Numbered from the stretch's first letter, positions 9,021 to 18,942 are shown. The stretch is 64,000 bases of DNA from Candidatus Faeciplasma pullistercoris (GCA_018715525.1 DVLL01000021.1:225634-289633); one strand, 5' to 3'. Notes: generated from the sequence alone by a model not told the origin. Numbers and translations are program-made.

Positions 9021-10187
9021 TTACTGCGCTTCCCTTTCGCTGGGAGTGTTGATGACCGCCCAATATGCGGACTTAAACTTAAGATCGCGATCTATAAGCA
9101 GCGGGTGGTTTACTCTTCCCGCAGGGCTTCCGTTGAGCCAGCTAGCCCCGTCATTGTAGCCCCAGAACACTACTGTCTTGAGTATACCCTCCTCGGCATA
9201 GTCAAGGAAGATGTTAAAGAGCTCCTTGTAGGTGTTGTCAAACTGCTCCACAAACTCATCAGTCAAGTCAACCTCTATATCCTCGTTTCCCCAAGTATAA
9301 CAGTTCATATCAAGCTCTGTTACCTCAAGGACAAAATCAGGGTTGATTTCCTTAAGGCCTGCGAGAATTTCCATGTTGTCCCGGACAAGCTGCACATCGG
9401 TGTCGTATCCGACATGCATCTGAAGACCTATGCCATCTACCGGAACTCCCTCCTCAAGCATAGCCTTGACCATGTTGTACATGGTTATAGCCTTGTTGGT
9501 GTTTGACTCAAGCGAGTAGTCGTTTATAATCAGCCTTGCGTCAGGATCAGCCTCTCTTGCGGCTCTGAACGCTATCTCGATAAAGTCGTAATCGTCCCCG
9601 TCACCGTCATAGTCTCCCACCAGCCTAAGCCAATCGGAAAACCTGAGTCCGTAGCCGTCATCCAAAACCTCATTTACGACATCCCAGGTGTCGATCTTTC
9701 CCTTGTAATGGGAAACTATTGTGGTTACATGCTCCTTGATTCTTTCAACCAGAAGATCCGCCGAGGCGTCGTTTCCGTTCTCATCATAGAAGAACCAGTC
9801 GGGGCACTGCGAGTGCCAGATGAGTGTATGTCCCCTGACCTTCTTGCCGTTTTGCTCGGCAAACTCAACCAGCTTGTCGGTGTTCTCAAAATTATATACA
9901 TCCTCAGATGGGTGCATATGATCCGGCTTGGAGTCATTTTCATATGTATAAATATTAAACTGATTTGTAATTATCTCGTACTCGTTTGTTCCCTCCGTAA
10001 GATCCCAGGGATTTATCGCCGATCCCACATCAAAGTAGTCAGCGAATTCCTCATACAATGACGGCGCCTCAGGATCATAGGCGTACTCGACCGAACCCTC
10101 CGGATACTTCTGGCTTGAGCATGCCGTAAAACCTGCACAAAGTATGGCGCAGGCAGTTGCTGCCGAGAATACTCTTCTTAATAACAT
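9021..10187 (-). CDS. GH10 endo-1,4-beta-xylanase, lipoprotein
   Basis: Cuts internal beta-1,4 bonds of xylan. 388 residues: an N-terminal lipoprotein signal with lipobox around GFTAC at residues 19-23, then one GH10 barrel. Acid/base Glu in WDVVNEVLDD (about 168) and nucleophile Glu in VLEVTELDM (about 292); HTLIWHSQCPDWFF is the usual substrate strand. It should be tethered to the outer face of the membrane. ATG at 10187 has an AAAGGAGAAA site. Last gene of a reverse-strand run with DUF3810 and CDF genes, 36 bases after the former; no obvious functional link. Confidence 0.94.
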   Translation of the reverse strand: MLLRRVFSAATACAILCAGFTACSSQKYPEGSVEYAYDPEAPSLYEEFADYFDVGSAINPWDLTEGTNEYEIITNQFNIYTYENDSKPDHMHPSEDVYNFENTDKLVEFAEQNGKKVRGHTLIWHSQCPDWFFYDENGNDASADLLVERIKEHVTTIVSHYKGKIDTWDVVNEVLDDGYGLRFSDWLRLVGDYDGDGDDYDFIEIAFRAAREADPDARLIINDYSLESNTNKAITMYNMVKAMLEEGVPVDGIGLQMHVGYDTDVQLVRDNMEILAGLKEINPDFVLEVTELDMNCYTWGNEDIEVDLTDEFVEQFDNTYKELFNIFLDYAEEGILKTVVFWGYNDGASWLNGSPAGRVNHPLLIDRDLKFKSAYWAVINTPSEREAQ

Positions 10188-10223
10188 TTTATTTCTCCTT
10201 TTCTCTTATTTTATATTCAGCGG

Positions 10224-11363
10224 TCAAATGTACCCGCCTGATGCACGGTAGTCCATCAAAAGCTCTGTTACCCGGTAGTAAATCTCTATTCCCTCTTCAA
10301 CCTCGTTGAACTGAAGGTTTGCCTCTGTCAGAGCGTCAGAGACCGCCTCCACCGTCTCAGTTGGGATTATCTCCTTGTCCGCGTTCTCCTCAAAGTAATT
10401 AGCCCTGAAAGAGTACAGGTCATAATCCCAGACCTCGTCCGGAACAGGCGCTATTGCTTCTCTGAGCATATCCTCATACTCAGTTCCTATAAGCTTGACA
10501 GCGTCTGAGTAAAGATAATAAAATGCGTCAAGGTAGCCGCTGTACCTCACCGCCACGCTGTCAGAATTGAAGCAGGCAACGGAAGCTACAAAGCTCGCCT
10601 CGTCCTCCTGAATAATCCCCTTGAGGTGCGCAAGCTCGTGGCAAATTGTGGCAGGCTTTGAGATGGGCTGTGTATCGGCATTATATGTAGCCTCGAACGC
10701 AAACGGTATGTACAGCCCGATTATTCCCTGCTGAGACATAAAATATGACGCTTTTATTTCCTTCGGATTTGGATAATATCCCGATAGCTGAGAATAGTCG
10801 GAGGATATCTTCCTCATTGACTCCTTGCATTCCTCTATGTAATCCTCGTCGAGCACTATGTAGCCGTCCGAGTCCCGTTCAAAACCGTCGTAAAGCTCCG
10901 CAAGCCTGTCGCTGACAGCTCCGAGAGTATCAAGAAGCAACTCCTCGGTATGCTCCGTCGGCTCAAAGTACCTCGATGAAAATGGCGAGCACTGATACAT
11001 CACAAAGCAGTTGAGAGTCTCTGTCGCGAATATGTACGCCACAGCCCACAAGACCACCTTGAGGTATATCCCGGACACCCTTTTTACAAGAGGCTTGTTT
11101 TTGTGCTTTATAATCGAAAAGATTATTAGAGCAGGCACGCCGAGCAGCACCGCGACAACTCCCACGGCTATCATTACCTCGCCCAGGGAAAAGCTCACAA
11201 GTCCTGACAGAAATATGAACGGAGCGGATATAATAGGATATATTTTTTGAACATAGAAGTCTGATATCGAAACGCTCAGCCTTGCTACAACATTTATAAG
11301 CACAAGCGAGGCAAAAATCACTATCAGAGCTACGCTCGATCTTTTCATTTTTTTCTTTTTCAT
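10224..11363 (-). CDS. DUF3810 membrane protein with HExxH-like motif
   Basis: 379 residues. Three hydrophobic segments in the first 125 residues, then a mostly soluble domain containing CHELAHLKG at about 241-249, a zinc-peptidase HExxH signature, with an EDEASF stretch shortly after that could give the third ligand. DUF3810 proteins are predicted membrane metalloproteases of unknown target. The start overlaps the CDF stop by one base, so coupled translation is likely. Function as a protease is inference from the motif. Confidence 0.8.
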   Translation of the reverse strand: MKKKKMKRSSVALIVIFASLVLINVVARLSVSISDFYVQKIYPIISAPFIFLSGLVSFSLGEVMIAVGVVAVLLGVPALIIFSIIKHKNKPLVKRVSGIYLKVVLWAVAYIFATETLNCFVMYQCSPFSSRYFEPTEHTEELLLDTLGAVSDRLAELYDGFERDSDGYIVLDEDYIEECKESMRKISSDYSQLSGYYPNPKEIKASYFMSQQGIIGLYIPFAFEATYNADTQPISKPATICHELAHLKGIIQEDEASFVASVACFNSDSVAVRYSGYLDAFYYLYSDAVKLIGTEYEDMLREAIAPVPDEVWDYDLYSFRANYFEENADKEIIPTETVEAVSDALTEANLQFNEVEEGIEIYYRVTELLMDYRASGGYI

Positions 11364-12520
11364 CAGTCCATCTTCTTATCCACGTTTATAACAAAGTAGT
11401 AGGTTCCCTCTTCTTTTGAGAAAGCTTCGGAAAGAATTTCCTTTATCCTGTCAATATCATAGCTTTCTCCGAACGGCTCTACAATGTCAAATAGAACATT
11501 TGTATGCGTAGGTCCCTCAACCAGTCTGAAATCGTGTATCATGATCTCGGGATTATACTTTTTCACAGCTTCTAAGGCAAGCTCATACAGCTTATGTCTC
11601 CTGGGATTGGACACATCCACCGGATCCATGTGAATGGTCAGCGCTATGCCAAGCTTTGATCTCGCCTCTCGTTCAATATTGTCAATAATATCGTGAATGT
11701 GGGTTATGTTTCCGGCGGAATCAAACTCGGCGTGAAGAGACGCAAAGGTCGCGCCCGCGCCGTAGCTGTGTATTATCAGATCGTGATGACCTATTATCTC
11801 GTCGTGACCGTCAAACAGGTGATATATTCCGTCCACCTGCTCCTGCGTAGGAGGCGTTCCCAAAAGTCCGCTTATTAACTCTCGTATCATCCCTATTGCA
11901 GAGAAAATCACGAAAATAGACACCGCAAGTCCAACCCAGCCGTCTATGTTGATCTCAAATATTCGCATAACCACCATGCTCACCAGCACCGATACGGTAG
12001 TTATGATGTCGTTCCTTGAGTCCATAGCGGCGGCTTTTATCGCTTCCGAGGAGATAGCTTTCGCGAAGTCAAGGTATGTAAGCATCTGAATAAGCTTGAG
12101 AGCTACAGCGATTATCAGAATAACAAAGGTCGCAAGGCTGATATTGAGCTCCTGCGGACTTATAATTTTGTCCACTGAGCTCTTAGCAAACAGTATTCCT
12201 ATGCACAAAACAAGTATAGCAACCAGCAGCGCTGTGATCTGCTCGTATCTTGCATGACCATACGGGTGATCCTTATCGGCAGGACGGTTCGAGAGCTTAA
12301 AGCCAACCATTGTAAAAATGGACGAGCCGGCGTCAGAAAGATTGTTTATCGCGTCCGCGATAATGGTGATACTGTTGGCGAGCAAGCCTATCAAAAGCTT
12401 AATTAAAAACAATACAACATTGGTGGCTATTCCGAACGCTCCGGCGACTACTCCATACCTTATCCTTACACCTGGGTCGGACACGTTTTTGTAATCCTTT
12501 ATAAACAGCTTTTTTAACAA
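11363..12520 (-). CDS. Cation diffusion facilitator (CDF) family transporter
   Basis: Exports divalent metals such as Zn, Mn, Fe or Co by proton exchange. Six-helix domain with ADAINNLSDAGSS (metal-site Asp in helix II), the HPYGHARYE loop and a second Asp pair DSRND in helix V, then a C-terminal ferredoxin-like domain. I pick TTG at 12520 because GAGGG lies six bases before it; the open frame extends 45 codons further but that part looks like leader. Upstream are two perfect or near-perfect palindromes and a promoter, so metal-dependent control is plausible. Confidence 0.88.
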   Translation of the reverse strand: MLKKLFIKDYKNVSDPGVRIRYGVVAGAFGIATNVVLFLIKLLIGLLANSITIIADAINNLSDAGSSIFTMVGFKLSNRPADKDHPYGHARYEQITALLVAILVLCIGILFAKSSVDKIISPQELNISLATFVILIIAVALKLIQMLTYLDFAKAISSEAIKAAAMDSRNDIITTVSVLVSMVVMRIFEINIDGWVGLAVSIFVIFSAIGMIRELISGLLGTPPTQEQVDGIYHLFDGHDEIIGHHDLIIHSYGAGATFASLHAEFDSAGNITHIHDIIDNIEREARSKLGIALTIHMDPVDVSNPRRHKLYELALEAVKKYNPEIMIHDFRLVEGPTHTNVLFDIVEPFGESYDIDRIKEILSEAFSKEEGTYYFVINVDKKMD

Positions 12521-12581
12521 CGATAACCCTCGATTCAATAAACAATGCCTCGAATATAAGTTCAGGCAAGCATATAACATT

Positions 12582-12608
12582 ATACCATAAGGCGATGCCT
12601 TATGGTAT
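12582..12608. promoter_or_regulatory. Perfect 12 bp palindrome in the CDF leader
   Basis: ATACCATAAGGC, three bases, then GCCTTATGGTAT. It lies about 60 bases before the CDF start on the transcribed leader. Could be a repressor operator or an RNA hairpin; no T-run follows, so it is not a simple terminator. Confidence 0.6.
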
Positions 12609-12667
12609 CCGCAGTCTTTTTTAGGTTTCTCCGCCTTTAGGCGAAAAAACAGCAACTAAACATGCGC

Positions 12668-12719
12668 GGTACAATAACCAATTTCGGTTATTATACCACG
12701 AATCGCCCCATCATTTCAA
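12668..12719 (-). promoter_or_regulatory. CDF operon promoter with overlapping palindrome
   Basis: On the minus strand TTGAAA (12719-12714), 18 bases, TATAAT (12695-12690). The -10 box is inside a palindrome with 12-base arms (12668-12679 and 12686-12697, one mismatch), a placement expected for a repressor site covering the -10 region. Confidence 0.55.
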
Positions 12720-12770
12720 TGACCAAATGCACCAAAACGCAGTGTTTATTTTTTACCAACTTCAAAACAG

Positions 12771-13343
12771 CTACGCCTGCTCATCGAGCGTCAGCTCGTA
12801 TGAAGGCAGGAAGTCGCTGATAAATATCTCAGCCTCCGGCATTCCCATCGCCTGTATGGATTTAAGCGTCTGCTTCTCTGCGTCGGCAAAATCGGAATTT
12901 CCGGAATTGCGTTCCTCTACACATTTGATAAGAGCTGAGATTTTATCGGCAAGCTTTACAATTTTTAAAAGCTCCTCGTCGTTACAGCGAAGTATGCCGG
13001 CGTACTCCTCCGCTAAATCCTCGGGTATTGCCTCTATAAGCTTATCTACAGCGGCATTTTCCACCTCTTTATATGCCCTGCTGATGTCGGAGTTAAAGTA
13101 CTTGACAGGCGTAGGCAGATCCCCTGTAATGATCTCGGGGACATCGTGGAATATAGCCAGCACCGCCGCCCTATCCGGGTCAACGCTGCCGCCGCACCGC
13201 TTATTTCTTATCTGACACAAAAGGTGAGCTATTATGGCTGTGTCCAGCGAGTGCTCCGCAATATTTTCCTCGCGGGTATTTCTCATCAAGCCCCATCTGT
13301 TGATATACTTCATTCTCGAGGTGAGGGCAAAGAAGCTGCTCAT
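12771..13343 (-). CDS. HD-domain protein, YfbR-like 5'-deoxynucleotidase
   Basis: 190 residues. HD metal-site residues are spread as in YfbR: an early NIAEHS His, FHDVPEIITGDLPTPVKY as the HD core at about 69-86, and a late KLADKISA Asp. YfbR removes phosphate from dNMPs; this is the best guess but other HD hydrolases share the motif. The start overlaps the DUF4364 stop by 4 bases (ATGA), so the two are coupled. Confidence 0.85.
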   Translation of the reverse strand: MSSFFALTSRMKYINRWGLMRNTREENIAEHSLDTAIIAHLLCQIRNKRCGGSVDPDRAAVLAIFHDVPEIITGDLPTPVKYFNSDISRAYKEVENAAVDKLIEAIPEDLAEEYAGILRCNDEELLKIVKLADKISALIKCVEERNSGNSDFADAEKQTLKSIQAMGMPEAEIFISDFLPSYELTLDEQA

Positions 13344-13930
13344 ATGTCGGTGACCTCCTCCGGCTGAGGCTCATATTCCTCGTTTTCAAGCGCGTAATCT
13401 ATTACCTTGGCGTAAAAGTCAGCGGGGTTATCCCTGATTTTGTCGGCAAGCATTTGAGCCTGCTCCTCGTCCGGCGCAAAGAGCTTCAGTTCCATAAGAG
13501 TGAGCTCGCCCTCCTTGCAGACGCAGTTTACCGAGTATCCCCTATCCATTCTGACGGTATCTATCTTCACATCGTTGTCGTTTTTAAGCTTGGCAAAAAA
13601 CTTAAGCCCGGATGTCAAAATCCTGTCCCGGAAGCTCTTCGGCACCATTCGCTTAAAGTCGTTCGCGCCCTCATAGGCATTCTCCGACAAAGTGTAATAC
13701 TCCTCGGAATCTATCGTCTTGGGAATAATCATGCCCGAGTCGATCATCTCCGCCAAGACGCCGGAAAAAACAAAGTAGTTTACGCTGCCGTCAGCAGTGG
13801 CGATTTCGGCAAGCTGATTGTGAGTTATCGGTCGGTCGATCTGCCTCATAAAGTAGCAGATGAGAATCTTTATGGCGTAAGTGTCGTCAAGCGTGAGGCT
13901 GGCGGGAATAAATTTATCGTAGTTAGCCAT
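13340..13930 (-). CDS. DUF4364 family protein
   Basis: 196 residues from the ATG at 13930, which has a TTAGGAGGA site; three extra codons upstream are less likely. DUF4364 proteins are short Clostridial proteins with an N-terminal winged-helix-like part (here about residues 10-75, with ITHNQLAEIA as a helix-turn-helix-like stretch) and an alpha/beta C-terminal half. Likely a DNA-binding regulator, but no target is known. First gene of a two-gene unit with the HD nucleotidase. Confidence 0.82.
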   Translation of the reverse strand: MANYDKFIPASLTLDDTYAIKILICYFMRQIDRPITHNQLAEIATADGSVNYFVFSGVLAEMIDSGMIIPKTIDSEEYYTLSENAYEGANDFKRMVPKSFRDRILTSGLKFFAKLKNDNDVKIDTVRMDRGYSVNCVCKEGELTLMELKLFAPDEEQAQMLADKIRDNPADFYAKVIDYALENEEYEPQPEEVTDI

Positions 13931-14049
13931 GTGTCCTCCTAAGTTCACTGTTGTGTGTTATGTACCACATACCCTTATATGATATATTACAGGGCTTGCT
14001 ATGATATGACGTTTGCCTGCCGGCAAACAAAAATACCGGTAAGCAGCCG

Positions 14050-16413
14050 CTATATCTTTTTTATTCTGGCGAAGGCAGCCATGATCTTCTTCGTACCCAC
14101 CTTATCAAAGGATATCTCAAGCATCACATCGTTTGACATCTTGGTGGCGTTGAGCACAGTTCCCTCCCCGAAGACATTATGGGATACCCTGTCGCCAATG
14201 CTGAAGCTGAGCGCTCCCGAGCCTGACGCAGACGTACCGTGCTTCATCTTCTCAAGCTGAGCGGCAAAGGAGTTCTGAGTTTTTGGCTGGGGATTATAAG
14301 ACCGGCTGCTCTCAGTCTGCTCAGACTGCTCGCTTTTTACGGTTATGGCAGACTTGGGAAGCTCATCAACAAATCTTGACTGCTTATTGAAGCTGGTCGA
14401 TCCGAACAGCATTCGCTGCCGAGAGCAGGAGATATAAAGCCTCTTTCTCGCCCTGGTTATCGCGACATATGCAAGCCTACGCTCCTCCTCGATATCAGCC
14501 TCACTTCCAAGGCTCCGCGAGCTCGGAAAAATGTTCTCCTCCACGCCTACTACGAACACGTTGTCAAACTCGAGACCCTTCGCCGCGTGAACGGTCATAA
14601 GTATTACGCTGTCATCCTCCGGGTTCATGTCATCGATATCGGTATAAAGAGCTATTTCCTCCAAAAAGCCGGAAAGAGACGGCTCTTCGGCGTTCTGCTC
14701 GTAATTTGTCATGGTGGACTTAAGCTCGTTTACATTCTCAAGTCTTCCTGCGCCCTCGTCTCCCTGAGACTTAAGATATGTCATATAGCCGGTTTTTTCG
14801 AGAAGCTCGTCAAGCAGCTCCGGCAAGGGTATCAGCGCGGAATGCTCGCGCAGCTCGTCAAACACCGCGGCAAGCTCTGTAAGCTTTGACGAAGCCCTTG
14901 ACAAAAGCGGTATATCCCCCGCCTCACGCATTACCTGAAGCGGAGTCTCGGAAAGATTAGCGGATATCTGCTCCAACAGGTCTACGCTCGCCGCACCTAT
15001 TCCCCTCTTAGGCTCGTTTATAATTCTTTTGAGCCTTAAAATATCGTTCTCGTTATTTATTACCGAAAGATAGGATATAATGTCCTTTATTTCCTTTCGG
15101 TCATAGAACTTGACGCCTCCGAACACCTTGTACGGTATTCCTCCCGCAACCAAAGCCCGCTCTATGGCGTTCGACTGAGCGTTCATTCGGTATAAAACAG
15201 CGTTGTCAGAGTATTTCCCGCCGGCCTTTACCGACCTTAGTATTGTCTCCGCGACAAACCTCGCCTCTCCCTGCTCGGTAGAAGCCTTGTATACCGTTAC
15301 CTTGTCTCCGTCGCCTGAATCAGTCCAGAGCTTCTTACCCTTTCTGCCCTTGTTGTTCTTTATGACCTCGTTGGCGCTGGTGAGTATGTTCTGGGTGGAG
15401 CGGTAGTTCTGCTCGAGACGTATGACCTTAGCATTCTCATACTGATTTTCAAATGAAAGTATATTCTCAATAGTGGCGCCCCTGAAGCGATAGATGCTCT
15501 GGTCGTCGTCGCCTACGACACAAATATTTCTCCTCGGCTCCGCGAGCATTGAAACAAGCTTATACTGCACCATGTTGGTGTCCTGATACTCATCCACAAG
15601 TATGTACTTATAAAGATTTCTATAGTGCTCGAGGACGTCGGGAAACTCTGTGAAAAGCTGAACAGTCAAAAGTATGATGTCGTCAAAATCAAGAGCGTTG
15701 GCCTCCCTGAGCCTCGACTGGTACGCGGAGTATACCTTTGCGACAGTCTGCCTGCGATAATCCGATGCCGCAAGCTTCATATACTCCTCGGGACCTACCT
15801 GCGCCTCCTTTGCATGTGATATCTCGCTCAGAATAGTTTTAGGCGGAAACATTTTGTCCGAAATGTTGAGCTCGTTTAAACACCCCTTTATCACTCTTAC
15901 CGAGTCGTCGGTGTCATAGATAGTGAAGTTGGAGCTGTAGCCAAGATGCTCTATCTCACGGCGCAGAATCCTTGAGCACGCCGAATGGAAGGTCGCGGCG
16001 ACTATTCCGCTCGCCTTGTCGCCTAACATCCTTTCAAGCCTTGCCTTAAGCTCTCCCGCCGCCTTGTTCGTAAATGTAATTGCAAGTATGTTCCACGGGT
16101 TGACACAGTTTGACGCCACTATGCTTCTCAGCCTCTCGCTGTCATCCACAAGACCGTCAGCATAATCAGATAGAAATCTTTCATCCTCTGGGGTGACGCC
16201 CGCATACCTGGTATCGTCGAAATAAGCGTTGCCAAAATAGACCATATTGGCAACACGGTTGACCAAAACGGTAGTCTTTCCGCTTCCCGCTCCTGCAAGA
16301 ATAAGCACAGGTCCGTTCACCGTGAACACAGCGTCACGCTGCATGTCGTTGAGGTTGTCAAAATATTTTGAAAGCGCTCGTTTTTTGAGCTGGTTATATT
16401 CCTTGTCTGTCAC
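14050..16413 (-). CDS. pcrA: ATP-dependent DNA helicase PcrA/UvrD
   Basis: SF1A 3'-5' helicase acting in repair, rolling-circle replication and removal of RecA. 787 residues. Walker A in LAGAGSGKTTVLV at about 37-49, TFTNKAAGEL motif Ia, DEYQDTN motif II, GDDDQSIYRFRG motif III, MTVHAAKGLEFDNVF motif V, VAITRARKRLYI motif VI. The C-terminus has the PcrA-type SH3-like tail (GDRVSHNVFGEGTVL). GTG start with GGAGGGG five bases before. Stands alone. Confidence 0.97.
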   Translation of the reverse strand: MTDKEYNQLKKRALSKYFDNLNDMQRDAVFTVNGPVLILAGAGSGKTTVLVNRVANMVYFGNAYFDDTRYAGVTPEDERFLSDYADGLVDDSERLRSIVASNCVNPWNILAITFTNKAAGELKARLERMLGDKASGIVAATFHSACSRILRREIEHLGYSSNFTIYDTDDSVRVIKGCLNELNISDKMFPPKTILSEISHAKEAQVGPEEYMKLAASDYRRQTVAKVYSAYQSRLREANALDFDDIILLTVQLFTEFPDVLEHYRNLYKYILVDEYQDTNMVQYKLVSMLAEPRRNICVVGDDDQSIYRFRGATIENILSFENQYENAKVIRLEQNYRSTQNILTSANEVIKNNKGRKGKKLWTDSGDGDKVTVYKASTEQGEARFVAETILRSVKAGGKYSDNAVLYRMNAQSNAIERALVAGGIPYKVFGGVKFYDRKEIKDIISYLSVINNENDILRLKRIINEPKRGIGAASVDLLEQISANLSETPLQVMREAGDIPLLSRASSKLTELAAVFDELREHSALIPLPELLDELLEKTGYMTYLKSQGDEGAGRLENVNELKSTMTNYEQNAEEPSLSGFLEEIALYTDIDDMNPEDDSVILMTVHAAKGLEFDNVFVVGVEENIFPSSRSLGSEADIEEERRLAYVAITRARKRLYISCSRQRMLFGSTSFNKQSRFVDELPKSAITVKSEQSEQTESSRSYNPQPKTQNSFAAQLEKMKHGTSASGSGALSFSIGDRVSHNVFGEGTVLNATKMSNDVMLEISFDKVGTKKIMAAFARIKKI

Positions 16414-16703
16414 AGATGCCCCTCCGTTGCTTAAGTGTATATAAGCCTAAATGCACAATTTGATATGTCCGCTGTTTGCCGGAAATACTCCTAATAACCG
16501 CAGCGTCACGCCTGCGAAATAAAAAATTACGTTCCAAAATATCAGATGTCATAGTCGATTAGAGTTATTATACCATAACTCTAAAAAAAATAAAATAGAA
16601 AATCCTACTTTTATTTTTATATTAAATTTGTCTTATATATCTGGACTTTTATCCCCTGTATGGTGTATACTTATTCATAAGTATTTTGATGGGAGAGATA
16701 TTC

Positions 16704-18068
16704 TTGAGGCTTTTTTCGGATCAGAAGTACAATAAAATATTCCGCTACTGCCTCGCATTTACACTGCTGACGATACTCATCATAGCCGTCATATTCCAAT
16801 GGGACAGAGCAAGCGGTCTGATGGCGAACATAGTTAGGATTTTTGAGCCTGTTATCTGGGGAGCTGTCATCGCGTTTATCATGAATCCGATAATGCACGC
16901 TACCGAAGGCTTTCTTCAAAAACGGGTGTTTAGGAAAAAGCCTCGCCCGAGACTTTCAAGGGCTCTTGGCATTATAGTTGCGTCAATAGTGATAATAGCT
17001 GTCATAGCTGCGGTAATACTGTCAATCATACCTGAAATCATATCCAATATCCCCGGTATTTACGATGGACTTGTAAACGACATTATTCCGGATATCCAGA
17101 GCTGGATCACACGGCAGCTTGAGAGCAATCCGAGCATAGCGGCTATCATCAACAACGAGCTAAACGACATCACAATATCTATTAGACAGCTGGTGTCCAG
17201 CCTCGTCCCGCAGCTTACAAGCCTTTTAGCCAGCCTATTAAGCTTCGCGAACTCGGTAAAAAATTTCCTCTTCGGCTTTATCCTCGCGATATACTTCCTG
17301 TTCAGCAAAGAAAGCCTTCAGACGCAGACCAAAAAGGCGATCGTCGCAATATTCAGCGAAAAGGTATATCACAAAATATTCTCTCTTACATCAAACACAA
17401 ATCATGTTTTTCTCAACTTTATCTACGGCAAAATTATTGACTCCACTATAATAGGAATTATCTGTGCGATATGCATGCTGATTTTTGGCATGCCGTATGT
17501 GATGATAATTTCTCTTATCATAGGAATAACGAATATTATCCCTGTTTTTGGTCCATTTATAGGAGCAATACCGTCCGCTGTACTTGTCCTCATCGCCGAG
17601 CCGAGAAAGGTAATATGGTTTATTCTTTTTGTAATCGCATTGCAGCAGCTTGACGGAAACGTAATAGGTCCTAAAATTCTCGGAGACAAGATTGGTCTGC
17701 CCTCCTTCTGGGTACTCTTCTCCATTTTAGTGTGCAGCAGTATGTTCGGCTTCGTGGGAATGATTATAGGCGTACCGCTCTTTGCGGTCATTTTCGATAT
17801 TCTCAATGCAGTATTCAACAACCGCCTGAAAAAAAAGAACATGCCTGTTGACGATGACTATTACTCAATGGCAGGAGTAAATATTGGCACAGTTACAAAT
17901 TCGCCGCCTGAAGCGATAATAGATGAGCGCGCCTCAAATTCTGAATCTGTTGGCGCAGATGGATGCTCTGCATCGGAAACACCGGAAGCAAGCGGTGAAG
18001 CCGGTAGTGTGGCTGTCAGAACAGGCAGCAGGCTCCGCAATATCTTCAGCAGAAGAAAAAACAAATAA
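16704..18068 (+). CDS. AI-2E family transporter
   Basis: About 454 residues with eight predicted membrane helices in the PerM/AI-2E family pattern and a hydrophilic 70-residue tail. Characterised relatives export AI-2 or act as sodium/proton exchangers, so the cargo is uncertain. Start chosen as TTG at 16704 because GGGAGAG lies six bases before; the ATG at 16689 lies ahead of that ribosome site. The tail is rich in Ser, Glu and Ala and ends with Arg/Lys. Single gene with a terminator. Confidence 0.85.
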   Translation: MRLFSDQKYNKIFRYCLAFTLLTILIIAVIFQWDRASGLMANIVRIFEPVIWGAVIAFIMNPIMHATEGFLQKRVFRKKPRPRLSRALGIIVASIVIIAVIAAVILSIIPEIISNIPGIYDGLVNDIIPDIQSWITRQLESNPSIAAIINNELNDITISIRQLVSSLVPQLTSLLASLLSFANSVKNFLFGFILAIYFLFSKESLQTQTKKAIVAIFSEKVYHKIFSLTSNTNHVFLNFIYGKIIDSTIIGIICAICMLIFGMPYVMIISLIIGITNIIPVFGPFIGAIPSAVLVLIAEPRKVIWFILFVIALQQLDGNVIGPKILGDKIGLPSFWVLFSILVCSSMFGFVGMIIGVPLFAVIFDILNAVFNNRLKKKNMPVDDDYYSMAGVNIGTVTNSPPEAIIDERASNSESVGADGCSASETPEASGEAGSVAVRTGSRLRNIFSRRKNK

Positions 18069-18082
18069 CTTACCAATCAACT

Positions 18083-18123
18083 AACAGCGGTTTAGCGATA
18101 ATTTCGCTTTCCGCTGTTTTGTT
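18083..18123 (+). terminator. Terminator after the AI-2E transporter
   Basis: AACAGCGG (18083-18090) pairs with CCGCTGTT (18111-18118), with an inner AGCG/CGCT stem and TTTTGTT after. Confidence 0.8.
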
Positions 18124-18324
18124 AATGCATTAAATTTCTTCGAAAATCCAGACTCGCTCCGCATAAAAAGTTGCATATAAATAAAAATACATTCTCCTTT
18201 CACCAAGCTATTTGTTATTTTCCCGATTAAAGTACAGCTTCTAAAAAGTCAAATCAGAGGCGCAGGAAAAGTGTGACTAATTATAAGTCTTCCGGGCAGA
18301 CATGCTCGAAACCTCAAAACAAAG

Positions 18325-18356
18325 AAAAGCCCTGAAAGCAACTGCTTTCAGGGCTT
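18325..18356 (-). terminator. Terminator of tRNA-Thr
   Basis: Arms AAGCCCTGAAAGC and GCTTTCAGGGCTT with a four-base loop, followed by TTCTTTGTTTTG on the minus strand, directly after the tRNA. Confidence 0.85.
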
Positions 18357-18432
<76 letters not shown>

Positions 18433-18468
18433 AACCCGTTGACACGATCCGTCCGTGCAACGATGCTT

Positions 18469-18497
18469 ATTATAGACTATCAATATCCTTTTGTCAA
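18469..18497 (-). promoter_or_regulatory. Consensus promoter of tRNA-Thr
   Basis: TTGACA and TATAAT with a 17-base spacer on the minus strand (18497-18492 and 18474-18469), about 37 bases before the tRNA. Confidence 0.9.
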
Positions 18498-18529
18498 GCC
18501 TTTTTTAAAAAATTTCCGAAAAATAATAG

Positions 18530-18916
18530 CTAATTTTCCATCCCGGTTTCAGATGCTTGTACAGCATCAGCAGTAGTTTCTTCGCTTTGCATTTCTTCAC
18601 CGTAAAAATGCTCTATTATCGCCTCAAGTATGGTATCTGAGATGCCGTTTATGTAGGTTAGCTCCCTTATATCCTTAAAGCCTCCCAGCGACTCCCGAAG
18701 GGTTATTATATCCAGCGAGCGCACTTCCCCTATCCCCTTTACCTCCATGAACTCCTCCTGCGTCGCATTGTTTATAATTGACAGGTCAAGCTCAGGTCGC
18801 TCAGGGATTACAAACTCAGGAAGTGAATCTGCATCAGATGACAGCAGAAGGTTTATCCCGACCACGGACGACACAAAGACCACCGTTATGACCGCGATAA
18901 GTATCTTCTCACCCAA
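18530..18916 (-). CDS. ComEA-like helix-hairpin-helix protein, membrane-anchored
   Basis: About 128 residues: one N-terminal membrane helix (KILIAVITVVFVSSVVGINL) and a C-terminal HhH unit of ComEA type (INNATQEEFMEVKGIGEVRS then LTYINGISDTILEAI), a DNA-binding fold used in DNA uptake. The SLBB part of full ComEA is absent. I start it at the TTG at 18916, which has GAGGGA six bases upstream; a TTG at 18994 would overlap metK by 52 bases and has no site. It follows metK by 26 bases. Role in competence is inference. Confidence 0.75.
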   Translation of the reverse strand: MGEKILIAVITVVFVSSVVGINLLLSSDADSLPEFVIPERPELDLSIINNATQEEFMEVKGIGEVRSLDIITLRESLGGFKDIRELTYINGISDTILEAIIEHFYGEEMQSEETTADAVQASETGMEN

Positions 18917-18942
18917 AGAAAATCCCTCGTTGGAAGTAATGT

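Noticed and set aside
14010..14032. GTTTGCC/GGCAAAC hairpin after pcrA
   Set aside because: The A/T run lies on the wrong side for termination in the direction of pcrA, so I do not call it a terminator.
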